Assembly (NCBI GenBank): GCA_964291505.2
Contig: OZ220221.1
Span: 186,001 to 250,000, forward strand
Source of the DNA: Kistimonas sp964291505
Lineage (GTDB): Bacteria > Pseudomonadota > Gammaproteobacteria > Pseudomonadales > Endozoicomonadaceae
Reading direction: 5' to 3'
DNA length: 64,000 nucleotides
Positions 1-9,086 of the stretch are shown here, in pieces. Both the position numbers and the translations under genes were made by a program. The notes beneath the pieces were generated by a model. That model saw only the letters and a list, made by a program, of their open reading frames with translations, made no database searches and had not been told where the DNA came from. Position 1 is the stretch's first letter. Every line of letters begins with the position of its first letter.

Positions 1-857
1 GGATGACGACCGCCGTACAACACATCGCGATACGCCTGCCGAACAGCATGGGCAACCAGCTTGTCCTTAACCGTACGACCATTGACGTAAAAATACTGCA
101 GATCGGTCTGGGCACGGGAAAACGTCGGCAAGCCTACCCAGCCCCAGAGACGCAAGCCCGATGCCTCAACATCCACTGCCACGGCATTCTCGATAAACTT
201 TGCACCGAAGATGCTGGCAACACGACGCTCTTTTTCAGCCTGGGTTTTCGCCGGTCGTAACTGATGAATCACTCGCTGGTTATGACGCAGGATGAACCCG
301 ACATCGTAACGGCTCAGCGCTAACCGTCGGATCACTTCCTCCAGATGGCTGAACTCCGTCTTTTCAGTCCGCAGAAACTTGCGCCGTGCCGGCGTATTGA
401 AAAAGAGATCCCGGACTTCAACCGTAGTGCCCACCGGATGCGGCGCTGGCTTCTGGATCGTTTCCATGTCACGTCCTTCGGCAAACACCTGCCAGCCAGA
501 TTCCTGCCCTTCGGTATTCGATGTCAGGGTCAAACGCGCTACGGAACTGATACTGGCGAGCGCTTCCCCGCGGAACCCCAACGTCCCTACCGCTTCCAGG
601 TCTTCCAATGCGCTGATCTTGCTGGTCGCATGTCGACTCAGCGCAAGCGCCAGGTCATCCTGGGGAATACCGTGACCGTTATCACGAATCTTGATCTGTT
701 TAACGCCACCGGCTTCTACATCCACTTCCAGACGATCAGCCCCTGCATCCAAGCTGTTTTCCAGCAATTCCTTAACCACGGATGCCGGACGCTCCACCAC
801 CTCACCGGCGGCGATCTGGTTGGCTAGACGGGGGCTTAACAAATGGATTTTGCGCAT
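1..857 (-). CDS. mutL: DNA mismatch repair protein MutL (N-terminal part, cut by window edge)
   Basis: The first 285 codons are present; the C-terminal dimerisation part lies before base 1. MutL is the ATPase that links MutS mismatch recognition to downstream strand removal. The GHKL ATPase motifs appear in order: QIAAGEVVERP (residues 14-24), ENSLDAG with the catalytic Glu (33-39), DNGHGI (59-64) and GFRGEALASI (94-103). The start is the ATG at 855-857, followed by the usual short MRKIHLLSP lead-in, the length expected before motif I. In E. coli mutL directly follows amiB. Here it has the same orientation as amiB but about 10 kb of accessory genes lie between them. Identity is certain. Confidence 0.97.
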   Translation of the reverse strand, partial: MRKIHLLSPRLANQIAAGEVVERPASVVKELLENSLDAGADRLEVDVEAGGVKQIKIRDNGHGIPQDDLALALSRHATSKISALEDLEAVGTLGFRGEALASISSVARLTLTSNTEGQESGWQVFAEGRDMETIQKPAPHPVGTTVEVRDLFFNTPARRKFLRTEKTEFSHLEEVIRRLALSRYDVGFILRHNQRVIHQLRPAKTQAEKERRVASIFGAKFIENAVAVDVEASGLRLWGWVGLPTFSRAQTDLQYFYVNGRTVKDKLVAHAVRQAYRDVLYGGRH

Positions 858-952
858 GATACTCGGCAACGGGAAGCACTCTATGAATTCAGCCCAACAT
901 TATGCACCACTGCTGGCAGGAGTCGTAGCGCAAGCTGAAAATATCCGGGATG

Positions 953-1621
953 TTAACGCCCGAGGTATTTGTCCTCATTGAAGGTTCGCACGATATCCGG
1001 TGCAAATACGGTAGCGGCCGTTACCACAGTGCCATTCAGGAATCCTTCAGGGAAAGCCAGCATATACAGGTAGGGGGTGATATTCGCCAGTGAGGCATGC
1101 AGCAATTCGGCGCCTGGCCAGAATGATAATCCGATCAACAGGGTGGCACTGACGATAACTGACAGGATCGCACCGATAAAACCACCACCTAACATATAGG
1201 CATAAAGGTTCGCAGACGGCAGTTGTTCAATGATCCAGAGTACCAGGCGGCTGATAGTTGCCGGCAGGATCACAATTAACAACAGGTTAACACCCAGCAC
1301 ATAACCATCAGACAGCCCCAACAATAACAGGCCAAACTGGGCAATGCTTCCGGCAATAACCGCAAGGCTCCAGCCAAACAGTACAACAACTGCAGTGATA
1401 CCCAGCATATGAATGGTAAGGCCGGTTCCCGTTAATCTGACACCCAGTATCCAGCACCCGAGCAATAACAGCATGGCGGCATAAAAACAGTGCTGCCTTG
1501 ACGCTTTTGCCTGCAACGCGCGCCATGGCGCAAACCTGACTGCGAGCAATAAAGCAGCCATGACAGGCATCATGGCACTGTAAGCCAGACTCGCTGGAAT
1601 CAACGTTTCATCAACCAGCAT
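953..1621 (-). CDS. CbiM-like energy-coupling factor transporter permease (membrane protein)
   Basis: A 222-residue, very hydrophobic protein with about six membrane segments. The N-terminal pattern MLVDETLIPASLAYSAMM, the proline-rich helix starts and the length fit the COG3235/CbiM-related family of predicted ECF-type cobalt, nickel or vitamin-related permeases. No EcfT or ATPase partner lies beside it, so its substrate and whether it works alone are unknown. A TTG two codons upstream is also open (1627), but the ATG at 1621 has a GGA element about eight bases ahead and is preferred. No cobalamin riboswitch box is seen in the upstream 300 bases. The family assignment is by recognition of the sequence pattern, not by search. 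Confidence 0.7.
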   Translation of the reverse strand: MLVDETLIPASLAYSAMMPVMAALLLAVRFAPWRALQAKASRQHCFYAAMLLLLGCWILGVRLTGTGLTIHMLGITAVVVLFGWSLAVIAGSIAQFGLLLLGLSDGYVLGVNLLLIVILPATISRLVLWIIEQLPSANLYAYMLGGGFIGAILSVIVSATLLIGLSFWPGAELLHASLANITPYLYMLAFPEGFLNGTVVTAATVFAPDIVRTFNEDKYLGR

Positions 1622-1934
1622 GTTCAATCCATTTAATGGTTTCTACAACCACCTGACAGGTATACAACGGCAACCCTCCTGACAGTATTCTCATTATGAT
1701 GACGCACCGTATCAGCCCTTCGATCAAATGCCATACCCCCATCAGACAGCAGGAATCATCATAACGTTACTATGCCTGACCATACTGTCATGAATTTTTT
1801 AAGGAAATAGCTCACTAAGCGGATAGACGCACTATCTTGTTGTCTCAGGCTGATCAATCAGACCTAAGAGTTTGGAACACCGTGTTTGCATAAAACGGCT
1901 CATATTCATTGATACGAACAAGGAGGACAGCCTG
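1622..1934. other. Divergent intergenic region, about 310 bp
   Basis: Lies between the leftward CbiM-like gene and the rightward small secreted protein. I see no open frame with a ribosome site and no riboswitch consensus. The only clear element is the strong Shine-Dalgarno AAGGAGG just before 1935. Confidence 0.5.
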
Positions 1935-2396
1935 ATGAAATTGCAGTATTCATGGCTCAAAACACTAGTATTTCTTTTAGGTTTATCTCTCACTTGCAAT
2001 GTAAACGCTAACCTCGTCATCCTACCGCCGGGTGGCAGCCTTTCATTGGATGAAGTCCATGGTAACCAGATACAAACAACCACTGTTTACTGCAATGCTG
2101 ACGATATTCATGAGCGTACCCGTTTTTCCATTCGCCAGGAGGGATCCCACTATCTGGTGTTGATGGACAATGAGATTGCCGAAACCTGCTATTTCTTCAG
2201 TGATGCACTGAAAACAGTAAATAAACTGGCAGCCCATATGAATGCATGGGACATTGAGCCGGCACGTTGCAGTATCAAACAGGAGGGCAGCCACTACCTC
2301 ATAATGATTGACAAGAATGCAGCAGAAACCGTCTATTTTTTTAATGAGGCTTCCAAGACACTACAGAAATTGCGTGAAACAGGTATCTGTCGATAA
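1935..2396 (+). CDS. Small secreted protein with an internal tandem repeat
   Basis: I do not recognise this 153-residue protein. It starts at an ATG with AAGGAGG placed about eight bases upstream; an earlier in-frame start at 1872 has no such site. Residues 1-25 form a typical signal peptide ending N-V-N-A, so the mature protein is periplasmic or secreted. Residues 63-98 and 111-146 are two copies of a 36-residue unit. They share 22 identical positions, including the cores QEGSHYL, AET-YFF and KT--KL. Each unit looks like two beta-strands followed by a helix. Cysteines occur near positions 53, 86, 112 and 152, which would allow disulfides after export. No neighbour suggests a role. Confidence 0.75.
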   Translation: MKLQYSWLKTLVFLLGLSLTCNVNANLVILPPGGSLSLDEVHGNQIQTTTVYCNADDIHERTRFSIRQEGSHYLVLMDNEIAETCYFFSDALKTVNKLAAHMNAWDIEPARCSIKQEGSHYLIMIDKNAAETVYFFNEASKTLQKLRETGICR

Positions 2397-2795
2397 CTCC
2401 ATTTTTTACACAAACCTCACCTAAACACATAACGCGCTTAAGGCATAAATCAGGCACCAAACCTGCAATTTAGCTTGTTGTATAACAGGCTCAAACAGAC
2501 CACATAAAAACCCAATATTTATGCAAAATATGGTGTTATTAACCACCAAAAAACGTCAACATCAGAGTACTCACTAAATATTCCAAAGTAGTCATAAATA
2601 CTCATTACCCCAATCTAAAGTGGCTTGCTAACCTGCCCATACAGGTAAAATACCGTTGTCAGCAATCGCCTGCGACGGATCGAATCATACCAACCGACAT
2701 TCCGAACCAGACACGATCAATACCAGCCCCAATCAAGGCTGGCGGTCGTGTATACGTCGTTATGATCGGTTCAAATCAGACATTGCCAAATTGCC
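2397..2795. other. Gene-free stretch upstream of emrD
   Basis: About 400 bp, AT-rich in its first half (2400-2640). The one structure seen is a short hairpin with 6-bp CCAGCC/GGCTGG arms near 2723-2742, roughly 55 bases before emrD. It is too weak to name. No supported open frame. Confidence 0.45.
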
Positions 2796-3995
2796 ATGAA
2801 AAAACAGAGCTTTTTTGAAGTGCTGTTGGTCATACTGCTCATCACCGCAGTCGGGCAGATGACCAATACGATCTATGTACCGGCACTGCCCATGATGGCC
2901 AATGACCTGCAGGTGCTTCCTTCGCAGGTACAGGCGGTTATGGCGTTCTATTTGATTCCTTACGGGCTGTCGCAGTTCATTTATGGGCCGCTATCTGATC
3001 GCCTGGGCCGTAAACCTGTCATGTTGATGGGTCTGATTGTCTTTTTGGCAGGTTCCATCATGGCGGTCATGTCGAGCCGGTTTGAGTTCCTGCTGGCCGC
3101 CAGCTTTATCCAGGGCATGGGCACGGGCACCGGTGGCGTTATGGCGCGTACCGTTATGCGTGACCTGTATTCCGGCCGCGACCTTCAGATGGCGAACAGC
3201 TATGTGAGCATGGGCCTGATATTTACACCGCTGGTTGCACCTCTGCTCGGCGGCTGGCTGACCGAAAGCTGGAACTGGCAGGCAAACTTTGTGTTTCTGA
3301 CCGTTTTCGGCGCCATAGTCTGGGCCGCTGTTGCCCTGATGTTCAGGGAAACCTGCCCGGAACAACCGGCACGCACCAGCGTTATCCACAGCTACAAGAC
3401 CGTATTGGGCCACGAGCAATTCCAGGGCTTTATCCTCTGCCTGATTGCGACCTTTGCTGGCATTGCCGTGTTTGAAGCCGCTTCCGGCGTCCTGTTCGGC
3501 AATGTTCTGGGCTACGACGCCAGTACAACGTCATTGTTGTTTATTGTCCCGATCCCGGGTTATCTGCTGGGTTCCTGGCTGGCGGGCAAGCTGGCTGACC
3601 GACACAGCATGAGTCAGGTCATGCTGCGTGGCATTCTGTTGTTGCTGGCCGGTGCTATTGGCCTGTTATTGCCGGGGCTGTTTGGTCATATCAGCGCGGT
3701 TGCCCTGCTGATTCCCGGTTTTCTTTACTTCATGGGAACAGGCATTGTGTTCCCAACCGCCACAACCGGTGCAATTGAGCCCTTCCCCACCATGGCGGGT
3801 GTCGCGGGCGCAGTGTTGGGCGGTCTGCAGAACCTGGGGGCAGGACTGGTTACCCTGGCAGCTTCAATGGTACCCATGCACAACCAGGTACCGCTGGGCA
3901 TTATCCTGCTGGTCCTGAGCCTGATGGTGACGTCCGTGTACCTTCTGAGGCTAAGAAGTACCGACAACAACCTTCATATGGCTGCCGGCGGTTAA
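2796..3995 (+). CDS. emrD: Multidrug efflux MFS transporter EmrD
   Basis: Proton-driven inner-membrane drug exporter of the DHA1 (Bcr/CflA) group, 399 residues with twelve predicted membrane segments. It matches E. coli EmrD along its length: AVGQM-NTIY-PA in TM1, the MFS signature GPLSDRLGRKPV after TM2, QGMGTG-GGVMART in the TM4 region, GIA-FEA-SGVL in TM7, and GAIEPFP--AG-AGA--GGLQN near TM11. E. coli EmrD is 394 residues, so the length agrees. It stands alone and ends 45 bp before the convergent phosphonate permease gene, with a 12-bp hairpin between them. Substrates are inferred from the family (uncoupler-type drugs, detergents) and are not shown by the sequence. Confidence 0.93.
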   Translation: MKKQSFFEVLLVILLITAVGQMTNTIYVPALPMMANDLQVLPSQVQAVMAFYLIPYGLSQFIYGPLSDRLGRKPVMLMGLIVFLAGSIMAVMSSRFEFLLAASFIQGMGTGTGGVMARTVMRDLYSGRDLQMANSYVSMGLIFTPLVAPLLGGWLTESWNWQANFVFLTVFGAIVWAAVALMFRETCPEQPARTSVIHSYKTVLGHEQFQGFILCLIATFAGIAVFEAASGVLFGNVLGYDASTTSLLFIVPIPGYLLGSWLAGKLADRHSMSQVMLRGILLLLAGAIGLLLPGLFGHISAVALLIPGFLYFMGTGIVFPTATTGAIEPFPTMAGVAGAVLGGLQNLGAGLVTLAASMVPMHNQVPLGIILLVLSLMVTSVYLLRLRSTDNNLHMAAGG

Positions 3996-4007
3996 ACGTT
4001 TGATCAC

Positions 4008-4035
4008 GATAGCCTTGCCAAGGGGCAAGGCTATC
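4008..4035. terminator. Hairpin terminator between convergent genes
   Basis: A perfect 12-bp inverted repeat (arms GATAGCCTTGCC and GGCAAGGCTATC) with a 4-base loop sits in the 45-bp gap between emrD and the phosphonate permease, which face each other. There is no strong T-run on either side, so it may act as a bidirectional stop or an mRNA 3' stabiliser. Confidence 0.7.
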
Positions 4036-4040
4036 TCCAC

Positions 4041-5759
4041 TCAATGCTTCCGCCAGGACTGGGTCTGTAGCAGTAACTTTCGGCTGAACAACCAGTACAG
4101 CACTTTCACCGCCAATGATGTCAGCATAATCATGACGCCCATGGCAGCCGCTGGCGCAATATCCCCCGCATCATCCATATTCATGACGGCCACCGAGGCC
4201 AGCATGGTATCCGGCCCGTACAGGAAGACCACAGCTGATACTGTTGTCATCGCATTCACGAACAGGTACATGGAGATATCCAGTACCGCCGGCAGACAAA
4301 CCGGTAAGGTCACCCGCAGGAATGTGCGATAAAACGGCACCTTCAACGATGCCGATACCAGCTCAAACTCAGAATCAATCTGTTTCAGCGCCGTGGTTGC
4401 GGTCAGATGACAGACCGTAAAGAAATGCACAATGGAACAGATGACCAGAATGGTCATGGTACCGTAGAGACCATTCAACGGATTGTCGGGATGATTGAAG
4501 AAGAAGATATACCCCAATCCCAATACCATCCCCGGAACGGCAAGCGGGATCATGGCCATCATCTGATTGATGGTCCTTAACACAGTCAGTCTGCGACTTT
4601 TCTCCACCAGATAGGCATTCACAAACACAAGCACCGTACCAAACAGCGCCGTGAGTCCTGCCATCAGCAACGAGTTACGATACGCCTCCCAGCCACCGCC
4701 ATCCATCAGGTCAAACTGGTAATTGTTGAGCGACAACTCCATGTTATAGGGCCAAAAGGTCACCAGCGACGCATACACGGACATGCCGATCATTCCAAGA
4801 ATCATCACCACAACCGGCAGACTGAAGAGGACAGCCAGCAGATTCGTCAATGGACCAGACTGAGGCTCAAGCGGCACAGAACGGCTGGTGAGTTGCGCAT
4901 GCTGTCGACGCTGTACATACCGATCACCAGCAAACGCCAACAGTACGGGCAATAGCATCAAAACACCCACCACAGCTCCCATACTGAAGTTTTGCTGGCC
5001 AATGACCTGCTTGTAGATATCCGTCGCCAGCACGCTGTATTGACCGCCAATGACCTTGGCGACACCAAAGTCAGTAATCACCAGGGTGAACACCACAAAG
5101 GAAGCACTGAATAAACCGTATTTCACAGAGGGCAGGGTTACAGTAAAAAATGTCCGTAGCCGTCCGGCGCCCAACGCACGGGATGACTCGTATAGCCGGG
5201 CATCACCGGTTTCCAGCGCCGTGGTAAGAATCATGAGCGCATGGGGAAACGTCCAGAAAACCGATCCGATAATAATGCCTGTCGGCCCATAGATACTGCC
5301 GCCCATCAGCCACGAATTCAGTACGCCCTGGTTCCCGAAGAGATACACCAAACTGATGGCAGGTAACAGAGATGGCGCCAACACAGGCAGCATGGCAATG
5401 GTTTTCAACAGGTTACGTCCCGGCAACCGGGTGCGCGTCAGCACCCAGGCAAACCCGAACGACAGGGTAATCACAATCACCGTTGAGCAGACTGCCACAT
5501 ACAGCGAATGCCCAAACGAGCGCAGCAGGGAGGGTGTGGAAAAATATTGGATAAAGTTATCCACACCAATAAACAGCCCCTCCTCCGACATCACACTGCG
5601 GGATAACAGCGCATACAGGGGCAATATCAGGGTAACCAGTAATATCAGGCAGGCAATCACCAACCCGAGAATACGCAGGCCACGTTCACGATCCCAAGTG
5701 CCTGCAAAAGCTTCATAGACAGATTTACGATCGGGAATGACGACAGCGGTATTCTGCAT
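4041..5759 (-). CDS. 2-aminoethylphosphonate-type ABC importer, fused double permease
   Basis: A 572-residue inner-membrane protein with two binding-protein-dependent permease domains in one chain, roughly residues 35-295 and 315-570, each with about six helices. It resembles the TIGR03262 (PhnU2) class of putative 2-aminoethylphosphonate permeases and more broadly the FbpB-type fused permeases. It forms the channel for the ATPase and binding protein encoded just upstream. The chosen ATG at 5759 has GAGGTG six bases ahead and leaves a 7-bp gap after the ATPase stop; a TTG at 5777 would overlap that gene and has no site. It is the last gene of the four-gene operon 9086-4041. The substrate is inferred from the operon. 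Confidence 0.85.
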   Translation of the reverse strand: MQNTAVVIPDRKSVYEAFAGTWDRERGLRILGLVIACLILLVTLILPLYALLSRSVMSEEGLFIGVDNFIQYFSTPSLLRSFGHSLYVAVCSTVIVITLSFGFAWVLTRTRLPGRNLLKTIAMLPVLAPSLLPAISLVYLFGNQGVLNSWLMGGSIYGPTGIIIGSVFWTFPHALMILTTALETGDARLYESSRALGAGRLRTFFTVTLPSVKYGLFSASFVVFTLVITDFGVAKVIGGQYSVLATDIYKQVIGQQNFSMGAVVGVLMLLPVLLAFAGDRYVQRRQHAQLTSRSVPLEPQSGPLTNLLAVLFSLPVVVMILGMIGMSVYASLVTFWPYNMELSLNNYQFDLMDGGGWEAYRNSLLMAGLTALFGTVLVFVNAYLVEKSRRLTVLRTINQMMAMIPLAVPGMVLGLGYIFFFNHPDNPLNGLYGTMTILVICSIVHFFTVCHLTATTALKQIDSEFELVSASLKVPFYRTFLRVTLPVCLPAVLDISMYLFVNAMTTVSAVVFLYGPDTMLASVAVMNMDDAGDIAPAAAMGVMIMLTSLAVKVLYWLFSRKLLLQTQSWRKH

Positions 5760-5766
5760 AAGCACC

Positions 5767-6837
5767 TCAGGCGGCAAACAACCGAATATGCTGGCTGGGC
5801 AGTTTGACCCCCATCCAGGTACCCGGCTGCAAATTCAACGTTGACTGCTGCCGGCTGCTGAGATCGACCATCACCCGGTCTTCCGAACCATCCAGACGCA
5901 GGCGTGAGCGCACTAATCCACCCTGGAATTCCACACTTTCAAGTTCGGCGGATAACATGGCGTCATAGCCGACTGGAACAAGCTCCACCTCTTCAGGCCG
6001 AATCGCTAAATTCACCGACGTATCTGTTTCTAAGCCGTGTTCTGCGAGACAACAAATAGAACGCCCCGCCAATAACAGTTCATCAGGCTTGACCAAAGTC
6101 CCCGGCAGAAAGTTCATTACCCCCACAAAATCCGCTACAAACGGCGTCGCGGGAGAAAGATAAACGTCATTGGGCGTACCCACCTGCTCAATAACGCCAT
6201 GGTTCATGACTACCACTCGATCTGCCATGGAGAGCGCCTCTTCCTGGTCATGGGTCACCATGATGGTGGTGATACCCAGCTCTCGTTGCATCCGTTTGAT
6301 CTCTTCCCGGAGGTTGGCGCGCACCCGGGCATCCAGCGCAGACAGCGGCTCATCCAGTAACAGCAGCCCCGGTTCTGTGGCCAGCGCCCGCGCCAGTGCG
6401 ACCCGCTGCTGCTGACCACCGGACAACTGCGCCGGGTATTTATGTCCGGCATCGGGCAATCCGACGGTTTCCAGCAAACCCTCAACCCGAGATTGAATCT
6501 GGCTTTTGGTCAGCTTCTTTCCCTGCAAGCCGTAGGCAATATTTTTGGTCACTGACAGGTTGGGGAACAGTGCATACGACTGAAACACAATGCCGAAGTC
6601 CCGCTGTTCAGGCGGCAACCGACTGATATTTCGCCCTGCCTGCCAGAGTTCCCCGGTATTCTGCTGCTCCAGCCCGGCGATAATCCGCAACAGTGTCGTC
6701 TTACCGCAGCCGGATGGCCCCAGGAAACAGACAAACTCCCCTTCACGAATCGAAAGGTCTATCTGATCCAACGCCACGAACTGGTCGAAGCACTTTCGAA
6801 TACCGGACAGCCCGAGATAATTCCGTGTCTGCGTCAT
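5767..6837 (-). CDS. 2-aminoethylphosphonate-type ABC importer, ATP-binding subunit
   Basis: A 356-residue ATPase that drives the importer. Visible motifs: Walker A GPSGCGKTT (about residues 42-50), Q-loop in FGIVFQSYALFPN, signature LSGGQQQR, Walker B LLLLDEPLSALD, and the switch His in MVTHDQEEAL. The C-terminal 120 residues form a TOBE/OB-type regulatory domain, as in PotA, MalK and the PhnT2 (TIGR03265) class. Two in-frame ATGs occur, at 6843 and 6837. The second is better placed relative to AAGG, seven bases upstream. It lies 18-24 bp after the oxidoreductase gene and 7 bp before the permease gene, so all are probably co-transcribed. Confidence 0.9.
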   Translation of the reverse strand: MTQTRNYLGLSGIRKCFDQFVALDQIDLSIREGEFVCFLGPSGCGKTTLLRIIAGLEQQNTGELWQAGRNISRLPPEQRDFGIVFQSYALFPNLSVTKNIAYGLQGKKLTKSQIQSRVEGLLETVGLPDAGHKYPAQLSGGQQQRVALARALATEPGLLLLDEPLSALDARVRANLREEIKRMQRELGITTIMVTHDQEEALSMADRVVVMNHGVIEQVGTPNDVYLSPATPFVADFVGVMNFLPGTLVKPDELLLAGRSICCLAEHGLETDTSVNLAIRPEEVELVPVGYDAMLSAELESVEFQGGLVRSRLRLDGSEDRVMVDLSSRQQSTLNLQPGTWMGVKLPSQHIRLFAA

Positions 6838-6860
6838 TCTCATGCCTTGTACCCTACCGT

Positions 6861-7991
6861 TCAGCTATTCAGAAAATCGTTTAAACCATCGACAGCCAGT
6901 GCCAGGCCGGTGGTCATACCCGTTCCGCCTGCACCATTGACCAGCAGAACACCGGGCGTGATCTCACGCTGGAAACAGTGACCTGCTTTCGCCTTGGCGT
7001 AATACCCCGTCCAGCGCTCCATCACGGTTGATGTCGGGAGGTTCAGGACATCCCTGCTGCCAGCCTGAATCAGCTGCTCAATCTGCGCCTTATGAAAGGG
7101 CGAGATCTGCTCATCGTATTCATGGGAATCACCGATCAGGACACTGCCATCATCGTGCTGTGCATGAAGGATATGAATGCCGTAATCCAGGTATTGCCGA
7201 TAATCCCTTGCCAGACGCTGTTGCAATTGCCCGATCCCGGGACACCCGGCAAATGCCGGATAATGGGCAAGACTCAACCCGGTAATCATCATCGCAGGCA
7301 AGCTAAACGCATCAGGCTGAGGCACCGTTCTCAGCATTTGCAACTTGCAGCGCGACAAATGATGTTCGTGAACATCGGGATACAGGGAGTCAAAACCAGC
7401 GCCTGTACACACCACAACCTGATGTGCACGAAAGACCTCTCGGGTTGTTTGAATTTCCGGCAAACGGATGTCAGTGACCCGGTGGCTAAACCGGAAATCA
7501 ACGCCATGCTGTTGTTTGAGATAACGGGTCAGAGCCGGTATCAGCAAGCGAGGATTCAGGGTAATTTCCGTACTTGAAAAGAGTCCCCCCACAACACCTT
7601 GGGAGTTCAGCGATGGACACCGTTCCACTATCTGCTGCCTGTTCAGCAACTGGCAGTGATGGCGACCATGCTCTGTGCGCTTACAGAATTCGCTGAGAAC
7701 CTGCATTTCATCATCATGTCTTGCCACAGTCAGGCTACCGGAGGAGTTACTCCAGAGCGCCATTTCCCTGAGCAGCGGCACCAGCATTTCCCGGCTATGC
7801 ATGGCTCGACGGTAGCCATCACCTTCCGACATTCCCATGGGCAGGAACATGCCGAAATTCCGAATTGATGCTCCCTCAGCCTGCCGGTCCGCTTCCAGCA
7901 CCAGCACCTTCAAGCCTTTACGGGCAGCGGCCAGGGCATGCGACAGTCCGAGGATACCGGCACCAACAATCGCAAGATCATACTGTTTCAT
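6861..7991 (-). CDS. FAD-dependent oxidoreductase, phosphonate-associated (TIGR03364 type)
   Basis: A 376-residue DAO-superfamily flavoenzyme. The N-terminal dinucleotide-binding motif GAGILGLSHA (residues 11-20) and a Glu at the end of beta-2 (VLVLEADR) bind FAD. RNFGMF near residues 44-49 and the C-terminal GAGGTGMT loop are typical of this class. It fits the family that sits in phosphonate catabolic clusters and is thought to oxidise aminoethylphosphonates or their N-methyl derivatives toward phosphonoacetaldehyde. That role is inferred from family and neighbours. The ATG at 7991 follows GGGGGA by five bases. It lies between the binding-protein gene and the ATPase gene of the importer, which argues that the imported compound is its substrate. 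Confidence 0.82.
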   Translation of the reverse strand: MKQYDLAIVGAGILGLSHALAAARKGLKVLVLEADRQAEGASIRNFGMFLPMGMSEGDGYRRAMHSREMLVPLLREMALWSNSSGSLTVARHDDEMQVLSEFCKRTEHGRHHCQLLNRQQIVERCPSLNSQGVVGGLFSSTEITLNPRLLIPALTRYLKQQHGVDFRFSHRVTDIRLPEIQTTREVFRAHQVVVCTGAGFDSLYPDVHEHHLSRCKLQMLRTVPQPDAFSLPAMMITGLSLAHYPAFAGCPGIGQLQQRLARDYRQYLDYGIHILHAQHDDGSVLIGDSHEYDEQISPFHKAQIEQLIQAGSRDVLNLPTSTVMERWTGYYAKAKAGHCFQREITPGVLLVNGAGGTGMTTGLALAVDGLNDFLNS

Positions 7992-8051
7992 GGGATCCCC
8001 CTAAGCACTGAACCGATCACTGGAGACCAGTCCAATGATTTTCGATCAATA

Positions 8052-9086
8052 TCACCTGGGATCGGACTTACCGTCGTAGCGGCCCTGCCACTGGGCGAGG
8101 ATGGCCTTGCGGTTATCCGCGGCCCAGCCAAAGTCGTTATCGATCATGATGGCTTCAGGATCCGCCGGGAAATACGGCACCGGCTTTTTGATATCTGGCC
8201 GGGCGACAATGGCGTAGCCCTGGTTATACATGCGATTGGCTTTCTCAGAGACTATCCAGTCCATCAGTGTTTTGGCAGCGAATTCCTTTTTGGTGCCTTT
8301 CACGATGGCTGCGGCTTCCATCTCCCAGCCCACGCCTTCCGTGGGAAAGACCAGTTCCAGGGGTGCGCCCTTCTTCTTCAACTTGGCGCCGCGGAAGGCA
8401 AACGATACCCCGATGGCCGCTTCGCCCGCGGCAGCCAACTTGCAAGGCTTGGAGCCTGAATGGGTGTAGCGGCTGATGTTGGCGTGCAGGCGATCCATAT
8501 ACCCCCAGCCCTGCTGCTCACCAAAGGTCTGGAGCCAGCTGGAAACATCCAGGAAACCCGTACCGGACGAGGTCGGATTCGGCATCACAATATGGCCCTC
8601 ATAGACGGGCTTAGTCAGGTCTTCCCATGATGTTGGCTTGGGAAGGTTGTGTTTTTTGGCTTCCACGGTGTTGAAGCAAATGGCCGCCATCCAGGCATCC
8701 ATGCCCACCCAGGAAGGGGTTTCAGCCTTGTCCCTGAAGTTCGGGGACAATTTTTCCAATTCTTTCGGGGCATAAGGCTGCAGTATGTCCTGATTTTTCA
8801 TCAGCAGCAGGCTGGTCGCCGCCAATCCCCAGATGACATCAGCTTTGGGATTATTCTTCTCCGCCAGCAGCTTGGCGGTGATAATGCCGGTTGAATCCCG
8901 CACCCAGCGCACCTTGATATCGGGATGATCCTCGTTAAATTCTGCGGCATAGCGCTTGAGGTCTTCCGCTTCTACCGCGGTGTAGACCGTCAATTCCGTA
9001 CTCGCGTAAGACTGTGCGGTGAGCCCGAGCATAGCGCTCATCACCAGGGCTGAGAGAACCCGCTTGATTCCAAATCGTTGACTCAT
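8052..9086 (-). CDS. 2-aminoethylphosphonate-type ABC importer, periplasmic binding protein
   Basis: A 344-residue periplasmic solute-binding protein of the iron(III)/AEP cluster (TIGR03261-like, PhnS2). A signal peptide spans about residues 1-27, cut before S-T-E-L-T-V-Y-T-A. Family features include WGLAATSLLLM (60s-80s), the NPTSSGTG ligand loop and the late segment PVPYFPADPEAI. Two starts, 9092 and 9086, occur in an ATG-AGA-ATG arrangement; the second has better spacing (eight bases) from AAGG. It is the first gene of the operon, 60 bp ahead of the FAD enzyme. The high position in the operon fits the usual excess of binding protein over membrane parts. Confidence 0.87.
   Translation of the reverse strand: MSQRFGIKRVLSALVMSAMLGLTAQSYASTELTVYTAVEAEDLKRYAAEFNEDHPDIKVRWVRDSTGIITAKLLAEKNNPKADVIWGLAATSLLLMKNQDILQPYAPKELEKLSPNFRDKAETPSWVGMDAWMAAICFNTVEAKKHNLPKPTSWEDLTKPVYEGHIVMPNPTSSGTGFLDVSSWLQTFGEQQGWGYMDRLHANISRYTHSGSKPCKLAAAGEAAIGVSFAFRGAKLKKKGAPLELVFPTEGVGWEMEAAAIVKGTKKEFAAKTLMDWIVSEKANRMYNQGYAIVARPDIKKPVPYFPADPEAIMIDNDFGWAADNRKAILAQWQGRYDGKSDPR

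Noticed and set aside
3..830. Several plus-strand open frames over the mutL region
   Set aside because: They run antisense to a clearly conserved mutL frame and have no ribosome sites or recognisable products.
1622..1934. Possible cobalamin riboswitch upstream of the CbiM-like gene
   Set aside because: No B12 box consensus and no matching stem order on the gene's strand.
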